Assembly: GCF_017876405.1 (NCBI RefSeq)
Contig: NZ_JAGINW010000001.1
Span: 9,003,203-9,067,202, forward strand
From: Kibdelosporangium banguiense
Lineage (GTDB): Bacteria > Actinomycetota > Actinomycetes > Mycobacteriales > Pseudonocardiaceae
Length of the DNA: 64,000 nucleotides
Reading direction: 5' to 3'
The position numbers were made by a program, and so were the translations under genes. Every line of letters starts with the position of its first letter. Positions within the stretch are counted from its first letter, which is position 1. The notes under the pieces were generated by a model. That model was not told where the DNA came from. It worked only from the letters and a program-made list of their open reading frames with translations, and searched no databases. This document shows positions 44,135 through 52,400 of this stretch, piece by piece.

Positions 44135-46210
44135 ATGAGGTTGACAGGCGTTCTTGTTCTCACCGTCGCCGCGCTGGTGGCCGGATCGGTGCCGGGCACG
44201 GCCACTGGGAACCCGGCACGCTTCGAAGTGGCTCCGATCGATCCCCAGCACTGGCAGAACCAGTACGACATGACGTGGGCGGACTGGAAGAACATCCCCG
44301 GCACGAAATGGAACGACCCGAACGCCCGGCCCAGTGAGCGCGGCCTGCGGATCGCCCTGGTGGCCGTCGACTTCCCCGACCAGCCGTTCGTGATCACGCA
44401 GCCCAAGCAGAGCGACCTGTTCGGCAACCCGCAGATCGACCCGATCCCCCGCGCGGACGTGCCGAAGTTCTACCACGACTACTACATGATCCCGAACCAG
44501 TACAACCACGGCCGGACCATCCACGAGTACTGGATGGAGCAGAGCCGCGGCAAGCTCGGTGTCGGCAAGATGGATGTCTTCGGCGCCTACCGGCTCCCCC
44601 GCAACCTGTTCGAGTACGGCCTCAACGAGTGGGGGCAGACCGCGGCCTGCCCGAAAGGCTTCACCTGCGACGGGAATCTCGACCGCGACGCCGACACGGG
44701 CTGGAAGGCCGACCTCGCCGCGCGTGGCATCCCGTGCCCGGACAGCCGATGCGGCTACGACGTGGTCCTGCGGGTCTACGCCGGATACGACGAGACCAGT
44801 ATCTGGCAGGAGTACGGCGAGATGATGTTCAACCGCAAGGAGGACATCCCCGACGCGTGGGGTCCGCCCGCGTCGGTCGACCCGGACAACACGATGCCGA
44901 ACTGGGCCCCCACCCGGTACGTCGAGTGGACATCCTGGCGCGCAGCCGCGCAGCAATGGGGCCTTTCGTCCATCCGGCAGGCGGAGAGCTCGGGGACCAT
45001 CACCCACGAGATGGGGCACTACTTCTTCAATATCGGCGACAACAACAACAATCCGTTCTCCGACCGCCAGAACCCGCCCAGCCCGTTCCACCGGGTGGGT
45101 TCCGCGCCGTGGGACATGATGGACCGCGGTTCGTTCAACGGTCCGGGCGGCCATCACATGCGCTGGGTGATCCCGCCGAACATGGGCGGCTGGTCACCTG
45201 CCGGGCTGATGCTGCGCAACAAGATCCACGCCGGCATCGTGCCGACGGCCAACGTTCTCGACATCAGCCGTGAAGCCCTTGCGCGCACTGGACTCGTCGT
45301 CGACACCGTTACGGCCCGCGCCGTCGATCCAGGGTTTGGCGGGACATCCGGCATCAAGGTCCGGCTCGACGGTGCGGGGCGACCCGACCGCACTCCTGAC
45401 TGCAACATCAACACTGATCCGTTCTGCCACGGCAACACCGGCTGGGACCACTACACCCTCGAAGTCGTCGGCCGGATGGGTTTCGACTCGTTCACCCCGG
45501 ACAACGGCGTCGTCATCGCCAAGAACAAGACCGCCGAAAGCAACACCTGCGGCTACAACTGCTTCAACTGGGTTGTCGATGCCAACCCGGGAGACATCGG
45601 GCTGGTCGACTTCTACCGCCCTGACGGCACCCCTGTCATGGCCTCCATCGCCGACCACCGCCAGCTCAATGACGCGACCTTCCGCGCAGGCCTGAACTCC
45701 GGCTCAGCCTACGAATGGGTCGACCAGGCCAACCGCCTGCACTTCTACGTCATCGGCATCCGCCGCGACGGCAACGGCGTCCTCTCCTACACCCTGGCCG
45801 TGCGATCCCTCGACGGCTCCGGGCCGCAACGCCGTGGCGTCCGGCTCGGCAGGCCGACGGTCAGCAGCGTGCAACCGGGACAGGCCGCGAAGTGCTCGTT
45901 CCCGCTCACCAACACCGGCCAGGCCGCCACGAACACAGCAGGCCACACCAGCACGAACGTCGCGTCCAAACTGGACAATGACGTCTACCGCCTCTCGGTG
46001 TCCTCCCGTGGCCGGGGCTGGACCGCCCAGCTGGACAACGCGTTGACCACGGCCACCGCCGGGCGCACCGTCACCGTCCCGGTCTACGTCTCCCATACCC
46101 CCGGCTCCGACCAGAGCACCACCGTCACACTGACTGCCAAGTCCGAAAGCAACCCGACCGTCACCCATTCTCTCCCCTGCACGGTCAACGTCGACGACAC
46201 AACCCGGTGA
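44135..46210 (+). CDS. Secreted M6/immune-inhibitor-A-like metalloprotease
   Basis: 691 aa. The ATG at 44135 has GAAGGAG upstream. Sec signal residues 1-28. HEMGHYF (HExxH zinc motif) at about residue 290, and an IRVAL-type LRIALVAVDFPDQPF strand near residue 75. C-terminal part (about 570-691) is an Ig/NEAT-like or PKD-type region with SSVQPGQAAKC. It is the first gene of an operon of four exported proteins; its 3' end shares one base with the lipoprotein start. The M6 fold suggests an extracellular protease with wide specificity. Confidence 0.8.
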   Translation: MRLTGVLVLTVAALVAGSVPGTATGNPARFEVAPIDPQHWQNQYDMTWADWKNIPGTKWNDPNARPSERGLRIALVAVDFPDQPFVITQPKQSDLFGNPQIDPIPRADVPKFYHDYYMIPNQYNHGRTIHEYWMEQSRGKLGVGKMDVFGAYRLPRNLFEYGLNEWGQTAACPKGFTCDGNLDRDADTGWKADLAARGIPCPDSRCGYDVVLRVYAGYDETSIWQEYGEMMFNRKEDIPDAWGPPASVDPDNTMPNWAPTRYVEWTSWRAAAQQWGLSSIRQAESSGTITHEMGHYFFNIGDNNNNPFSDRQNPPSPFHRVGSAPWDMMDRGSFNGPGGHHMRWVIPPNMGGWSPAGLMLRNKIHAGIVPTANVLDISREALARTGLVVDTVTARAVDPGFGGTSGIKVRLDGAGRPDRTPDCNINTDPFCHGNTGWDHYTLEVVGRMGFDSFTPDNGVVIAKNKTAESNTCGYNCFNWVVDANPGDIGLVDFYRPDGTPVMASIADHRQLNDATFRAGLNSGSAYEWVDQANRLHFYVIGIRRDGNGVLSYTLAVRSLDGSGPQRRGVRLGRPTVSSVQPGQAAKCSFPLTNTGQAATNTAGHTSTNVASKLDNDVYRLSVSSRGRGWTAQLDNALTTATAGRTVTVPVYVSHTPGSDQSTTVTLTAKSESNPTVTHSLPCTVNVDDTTR

Positions 46211-46626
46211 TGAGAACCTTGGTGCGGGGCCTCGCCGCCGCGCTCCTCCTCAGTGGGTGCGCGAGCGACGATGCCCAGGGCAGCACACTCCGGGTGCTTG
46301 TCCTGGACGGAAACCTGCGCCAGCTCGGCGACCCATGCAACGGCGCCGGTCCGTTCCGGTACGCGCACGCCGACACCGGCTACGTCATCAAGGACAGAGC
46401 AGGCGTCGAGGTGTTCCGGGGTGAACTGCCCAACGGCACCGCGGAGAAGATGATGGACGTGGACTTCCGCGAAGGTATGCGCCAGCCGACAATGTGCGCG
46501 ATGACGTTGCACGTCAACGGATTGACCAGGCCGGAAGGCCACGAGCTGGTCATCGACCGGCAAGCGGGCATCCCCATCGAACCCGGCGAGCAACCTGGCG
46601 TGGTGGGCGAGGTGAAGGTCTCGTGA
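46210..46626 (+). CDS. Small lipoprotein of unknown function
   Basis: 138 aa. The ATG at 46210 overlaps the protease TGA (a GTG at 46207 is possible). Lipobox LLLSGC at about residues 14-19. The mature part has a LRVLVLDGNLRQLG strand pattern, a Cys in LGDPCNGAG and a second in PTMCAMT, which could form a disulfide. I recognise no family. Its place between a protease and a thioredoxin-like lipoprotein suggests an outside-membrane role in that system, perhaps as a carrier or inhibitor. Confidence 0.75.
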   Translation: MRTLVRGLAAALLLSGCASDDAQGSTLRVLVLDGNLRQLGDPCNGAGPFRYAHADTGYVIKDRAGVEVFRGELPNGTAEKMMDVDFREGMRQPTMCAMTLHVNGLTRPEGHELVIDRQAGIPIEPGEQPGVVGEVKVS

Positions 46627-47117
46627 GACTCGCTGTTCTCGCTCTGGCGACCGTTCTAGCGCTGACCGGCTGTTCGGGTGCCGTGACATACGTAGCGGCA
46701 CCATCCACGGCACCGCCGGCACCGGCTTTCCAGCTGAAACTGCTGGACGGCTCCACTCTCGACCTCGCCGAGCAGTGGAAAACCCGCCCGGTGGTGCTCG
46801 TGTTCTTCGAGTCGTGGTGCCAGCTGTGTACACAGCAACAGCCCGGCATCACTGCCCTTTCCGAGGAGTACCGCGACACGGTGCTGTTCGTCGGTGTCGG
46901 CCACGAATCCAGCAGTGCGGATGCTGCGAAGTTCGTGCGAGACAACGACATCGACTACCCCGTCGGCCTGGACGCCAGTGGGGAGATCTGGCGACGCTAC
47001 CGCGTCGACGAGCCTCCGCTCATCGCACTGATCAGCAAAGGCGGCCGGCTCGTGCGCGGCTGGCCTGGCGGGACGACCGAGTTGGACAAGCAGATCCGGC
47101 AGTTCCTCGTGGCCTGA
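46623..47117 (+). CDS. TlpA/peroxiredoxin-like thioredoxin-fold lipoprotein
   Basis: 164 aa from a GTG at 46623 overlapping the previous stop. Lipobox ALTGCS near residue 15. Thioredoxin fold with FFESWCQLCTQQQP: a CxxC (CQLC) active site at about residues 62-65. The cis-proline region is seen as VDEPPLIALI. It should be an extracytoplasmic thiol reductase or oxidase for disulfides of the co-expressed exported proteins. The preceding lipoprotein has two cysteines. Confidence 0.85.
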   Translation: MRLAVLALATVLALTGCSGAVTYVAAPSTAPPAPAFQLKLLDGSTLDLAEQWKTRPVVLVFFESWCQLCTQQQPGITALSEEYRDTVLFVGVGHESSSADAAKFVRDNDIDYPVGLDASGEIWRRYRVDEPPLIALISKGGRLVRGWPGGTTELDKQIRQFLVA

Positions 47118-47133
47118 ACAGACAGGAGACAGG

Positions 47134-48999
47134 ATGAGAGTCGTGTGGTGCGTGGTGCTGGCCACGGCAGCGACCATCAGCCTCGGCGGCACGGCCAGCG
47201 CGGAAACGCCCGGCATCGTGGTCGCAAACGGCGTCACCCAACCGGTCTTCGGCTATGGCGACGCGATCAGGGAGCGCGTGTTCGTCGACTCCCCCTACGA
47301 CTCCGATGTGGACGGCAAGCTGGACATCATCGCTGTCGACATCATGCGTCCGGCCGCGAGCGACCGAGGCCTGAAGGTTCCGGTCATCATGGATCCGAGC
47401 CCGTACTACTCGACTCTCGGCCGTGGCAACGAGTCCGAGCTGAAGGTCGACGCCGACGGCGACGGCCTGCTGGACCGGTGGCCGCTGTTCTACGACAACT
47501 ACTTCGTCCCCCGCGGTTACGCCGTCGTGCTCATGGACATGATCGGGACGAACAAGTCGACCGGCTGCCCGACGATCCACGAGGAGTCCGACAACCTGTC
47601 ACCCAAGGTGGTGATCGACTGGCTCAACGCCCGCGCCACCGCACGCGACAAAACAGGGCGCGAGGTCGTGGCCGGTTGGCACAACGGAAAGACCGGCCTG
47701 ATCGGCAAGTCCTACGACGGCACCCTCGCCAACGGCACCGCCGCGTCCGGTGTGCAGGGGCTGACGACCATCGTGCCGATCAGCGCGATCTCCAGCTACT
47801 ACGACTACACCCGCAGCAACGGCGTGATCCAGCGCGGCGACAACTACCTGGCTTCCCTCGCCAACACCATCACCAACCCCGACCGCAGGAACCACTGCGC
47901 GCCGGTCCGCGACCGGTTGTCTGCCAACGACGGCGACGAATCCGGCGACTACACCCCGTTCTGGCACGTCCGCGATTACAACCGCGACGTGGGCAAGGTC
48001 CGTGCGAGCGTCTTCGTCGTCCACGGGCTGAACGACGAGAACGTCCGCCCGGACCACTTCAGCAAGTGGTGGTACGGCCTGGCCCAGAACAACGTGCCCC
48101 GCAAGCTGTGGCTCTCGCAGACCGGGCACATCGACCCGTTCGACTTCCGGCGCGGGGCCTGGGTCGACGAGATCCACAAGTGGTTCGACTACTGGCTCCA
48201 GGGTGTCGACAACGGCATCATGCGCGAGCCCATGGTCGACATCGAGCGTGCGGCGGACGTGTGGGAGACCGCCAACGACTGGCCTCTGCCTGGCTCCCGC
48301 CCCACCCCTTTGTGGCTGTCGCCCTCAGGGACGTTGTCGGTGTGGCCGAACCCGCCGTCCGCACCCGCGTTGAGCTTCCGGGACGACCCGCTCCAGCGGG
48401 AAACCACCATGATCGGCAACGAGTCGGCGATCCAGCCGAACCGGCTGGCCTACCTCTCCGCACCACTCACCACGCCCCTGCACATCTCCGGCACGCCGAG
48501 GATCAATCTCCAGGCGTCCGTCAACGACGTCGACACGAATTTCGGGGCGATCCTCGTGGACTACGGACCCGCGGAACGGGTCCAACGCACCGGTGACGGC
48601 GTCGTCACCGGTACCAAGGAGGACTGTTGGGGCGAGACTGCCGTGTGGGGCGGCTATACCGAGGAAGCGTGCTACCGCGAGGTGTTCAAGCGTGTCGCGG
48701 TGACCGACCGCGAAGTCGTGACCAAGGGCATCGTGGACGGCCTGAACATCAACGACTACAGCAGGCCGACCCCGCTGGTGCGCGGCAGGCAGTACGAGGT
48801 CGGTTTCCCGCTGCTGCCCGAGGACTACGTCTTTCCCGCCGGGCACCGCGTCGGCGTGATCATTGTCGGCAGCTACCGCGACTACGGCAGCCAGGCCGAC
48901 CAGAACCGCGCCACGATCACGATCTCACCCCGCCGAAGCCTGATCGAGCTGCCCATCGTGGGTGGGCAGGCGGCCGCGGCACGAGCCGGTCTGAAGTGA
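47134..48999 (+). CDS. Secreted X-prolyl dipeptidyl aminopeptidase / CocE-NonD hydrolase (S15 family)
   Basis: 621 aa; AGGAGA precedes the ATG at 47134. Sec signal of about 22 residues. Alpha/beta-hydrolase with nucleophile in GKSYDGTLANG at about residue 194, Asp in HGLNDENVRPDHF at about 305, and His in SQTGHIDPFDF at about 335. The C-terminal part is the jelly-roll X-Pro domain. It would cleave X-Pro dipeptides from peptides released by the M6 protease. Convergent with the thioesterase gene, three bases apart. Confidence 0.87.
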   Translation: MRVVWCVVLATAATISLGGTASAETPGIVVANGVTQPVFGYGDAIRERVFVDSPYDSDVDGKLDIIAVDIMRPAASDRGLKVPVIMDPSPYYSTLGRGNESELKVDADGDGLLDRWPLFYDNYFVPRGYAVVLMDMIGTNKSTGCPTIHEESDNLSPKVVIDWLNARATARDKTGREVVAGWHNGKTGLIGKSYDGTLANGTAASGVQGLTTIVPISAISSYYDYTRSNGVIQRGDNYLASLANTITNPDRRNHCAPVRDRLSANDGDESGDYTPFWHVRDYNRDVGKVRASVFVVHGLNDENVRPDHFSKWWYGLAQNNVPRKLWLSQTGHIDPFDFRRGAWVDEIHKWFDYWLQGVDNGIMREPMVDIERAADVWETANDWPLPGSRPTPLWLSPSGTLSVWPNPPSAPALSFRDDPLQRETTMIGNESAIQPNRLAYLSAPLTTPLHISGTPRINLQASVNDVDTNFGAILVDYGPAERVQRTGDGVVTGTKEDCWGETAVWGGYTEEACYREVFKRVAVTDREVVTKGIVDGLNINDYSRPTPLVRGRQYEVGFPLLPEDYVFPAGHRVGVIIVGSYRDYGSQADQNRATITISPRRSLIELPIVGGQAAAARAGLK

Positions 49000-49002
49000 G
49001 CA

Positions 49003-49437
49003 TCACCGCAGCCGGTTCAGTGCCTGGCACAGGGCCGCGGGAACGCGGGTGGGGACTGCTCTGCCGTTTTCCATCCGCATGCAGACCACGCGCTGGCGTC
49101 CCCGGGCGATCAGTTCGAGCTTCCCGTCGCGTGCCACGAGGTAGTCGAATGCGAACGCCAGCTGGGTCTGGGTGAGTTCGTCGAGCGCCAGCCGTAGGGT
49201 GACCTCGTCGAACGCGGTGATCTCGCTGAGGTATTCGCATTCGGCTTTCAGCGTGAACATCTTCAAGCCGGATCGGAGCTCGTCGAGTATCTCGGGGCAG
49301 GTCTCGCGAAGGAACATCTCGCGGCACTGTCCCTGCCAGTTCACGTAATGCGCGTAGTAGACGTTGCCGACGAGGTTGGTCTCACCGAACGCCACGACGT
49401 GCCGCCACTCGAAGTAGTGGTCCTCGATCAGTTTCAT
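49003..49437 (-). CDS. Enediyne-type hot-dog thioesterase (CalE7/SgcE10-like)
   Basis: 144 aa from the ATG at 49437, overlapping the PKS stop (ATGA). The hot-dog fold signature is GETNLVGNVYYAHYVNWQGQCREMF at residues 15-39 (NVYY and CREMF are characteristic). As in CalE7 there is no acidic catalytic residue in the usual place; an Asn and an Arg of this loop serve instead. In enediyne systems it hydrolyses and decarboxylates the PKS-bound polyene. The gene is the last of the operon, so it is expected to act on the product of the adjacent PKS. Confidence 0.93.
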   Translation of the reverse strand: MKLIEDHYFEWRHVVAFGETNLVGNVYYAHYVNWQGQCREMFLRETCPEILDELRSGLKMFTLKAECEYLSEITAFDEVTLRLALDELTQTQLAFAFDYLVARDGKLELIARGRQRVVCMRMENGRAVPTRVPAALCQALNRLR

Positions 49438-52400
49438 GATCCGCCTCGCACCGCGAACACGACCTGACGGGCGGTGCTGCTGTAGGTGGCGACACGGGCA
49501 TCGCCTGCGCGGAACAAGGCCCAGCCTGACGGCTCGTATTTCAGCAATGTGATCGGCTCCTCGACCGGGCGGCCGGCTTTCTGCACGCATTCCGAGGCGC
49601 ACCAAAGCCTTGTGGCCGCCACGGCGAGATCTTCGTGGTGTTCCCGTTCGAGGAGCTGGGCCAGGGCGTACCGGTCGGCGCCGAGCAACGCCCGCCATTC
49701 CTGCTCTGACCGGGACACGATCGGTTCCACGTCACAGGTCGCCTGTTCGCCCGCCACAGCGACAGTGAGGCCTGCGCCGTGAGCGACCGAAACTTCATGG
49801 CCACCAGGCACCTCAGGCTTGCCATCTGGCCGGTGCCGCACCGTAATCTCGCGCCCAAGCACGCGGCTGACCACCGTGTTTGTCTGTTGTGGACGATCGG
49901 CGTCGCCCTGTGGCTCGACGACAATCCGCAGTGTGTCTCCAACGTGTCGTTCCAGGTAAGGACCGAACAAGGGAACCGGCCACAGGCCGCCGTGGCTCCG
50001 TATCACCTGCAACCGCAAGCCCTCCCACAGTTCGATGACCTTGCCGGCGTCGTCGCGAACCGTGACGTCCCAGACGATGGCGTCTGATTCACGAACCCGT
50101 TCCACGCCGGTAACTGTGAGCCTTTTGGCATCCGCCTCGCCGAGTCCGGTGGGCAGCACGCGGTCGATGCGGACCGGAAGCAGCAGCTGGTCCGGACGGC
50201 AGCCTTGGACCGCCTGCATGAACACGTCGCGAGCACCTGGGTCGCCGAGCAGGACACGGCCGGGCAGGAACATGCCGAACCATTCCTCACCCTCCACTCC
50301 GGCGACGTCAACGACATACTGTGTGGCACTGAGTTGCCTGTAGCCGAGCAGTCGCTGGAATCGCCTGCCTTGGAACAGAGGTCCGCCGTAGAGTTCGCTC
50401 GCGGGGTCGAGCGGCACTCGCGGCAGGTTCGCAGGCGCGACCTGATCTGTGTCCGGATCGGAGCGTGGGAACCGGCAGATCGCGCGGAAATGGTCGACCT
50501 GGAAGCCGGTCTCCGAGCTGCGAACCACCACTTCGACCGTCATCGGTGAACGCACCAACGCGGCCACCCGGATCGTGGTCGACCCGTGCGCGGGCACCAC
50601 GATCGGCCGCCGGAACTCGGCGTCCTCGATCGCGGGAATGCAGTCCTGCCCGGTTACCGCGGCGGCTGCCTGGGCCATCGCCTCCATGCCCAGCACCGCA
50701 GGAAACAGCTGGTCGCCGTCGAGGATGTGATCGGCAAGATAAGGATCGGTCTCGGTGGTGAGCTCGGCCTCAGTGACCAGCTCTATGTCCGGGTGGTCGA
50801 CAAGCACGCGATCGACGAATCGCAGCAGCGGCAACTCCCGTCGCCGCACCTCGACCGTGGGCATGCCCGTCAACCGGCCTGTCACCACCAACACGTCAGG
50901 CGTGCCTGGGTTCGCGAGCAACTCACGGAAGAGAGCAAGCCCTTCGTCGGTGGAGATCGGCGTAATCCCGTTGCGCCGCAATGACTCAACCACGCCAAGG
51001 CGTTCGCCCATGCCGACGCCGGACCAGACACTCCACTCGAGCGCGAGACAACGGCAGTCCGGATACTGCCCGCCGAACCGAACAGTCGCCTCAGTCACCG
51101 CAGCGTTGGCCGCGGCGTAGTGAGCCTCACCGGCGAGCCCGGCGCGGCCGATGATGCTGCCGAACGTGACCAGAAGCCGTAATGCCTTGGGGTCGACGGC
51201 ATCGAGCACTGCATGCAGCCCGCCGATCTTCGGCGCGAGTGTCTCCCGCAGTTCCTGCTCGTCCAGGTCCGCCAGTTTGCGCGGCACATTCCGGCCGGCG
51301 CCGTGCAGCACAGCGGTGATCGTGCCGAATGCGGCCTGCACGGAAGCGACAGCAGCGTGCACGTCCGATCCGACAGTCACATCGGCGCGCAGGTACCGGA
51401 AGTCGACACCAGCCGCAGCAAACCGGTCGAGGTTCGCGGCGAGCTCGGTGTCCTGCGCCGGGTCCGAACGGCCAAGCAGGGCGACACGGGCCCCGGTCTC
51501 CACAGCGAGATTCAACGCGCACTCTGCTGTGATCCCTTTGCCCCCACCGGTCACCAGCAGGACATCCTGCTCGCTGAGCGGCAGCTCACGTGGACCGGTC
51601 CGCTCCGGCACCGGCTGCAACACCGGGCGCCTGCGAGTTCCCGTCGCGTCATAGTGGATCTCGGCGAAACCGGTCGCGGCGGAGACCTCGGCGACGATCC
51701 ACGGCACTGCCTGCCGAATCGGCGGCGCATCAATGACACAGGTGGTGACACCGGTTTCCAGGAACAGTGTCTTCGCCATCGCGGCACCGCCGCCGGTGGC
51801 ACCATGGTGGACAAGAACGAAACGTTCCGCCGGCGTGGTCTTGGCCGCGGCCAAGACCAATTCCAGATCAGGATCTACATCGGACGGGCAGGCCAGCACT
51901 CCCCCACCGACTCCTGCGGCTTGCAGCTCGTCGCGAAGCTGCTCGGCGATCGGATGCCCGTGGGGTGCGAACAGCTGCCAACTGCCGCTCTCGGAACTGC
52001 TCCCAGACGGGACAAGGGGCTCCTCGATCAGCTCGATCTGGAACGCTCGAATCCACGGGACCACACCGACAACCTGTTCCGAGGCGCTGGAATCGGGGTC
52101 TCCGGCCAGCTCGGCGACCGCCTCCGCGATCTCGCGGACCGTGGCGGTCGCGAAGTTCAGCGGTGCCGCGGGCTGTGGCAGGCCCAGCACCCGGATGGCG
52201 TCGTTGACGATCTGGCCGACGGTGATCGAGCTGAGGTGCAGCTCGTCCAGGAGCCTGCTGTCCGGGTGGACCGACTCGACGGGCAGCTCGGCCCGTTCGG
52301 CGGCGAGCCCGCGGATCAGGTCGAGGCCGTCACCTGCCTTTCCTTCCGGCTCAACCGGTTGCGGAGCAACGACATCCGGGACCGGAATCACCTCGTCGGA

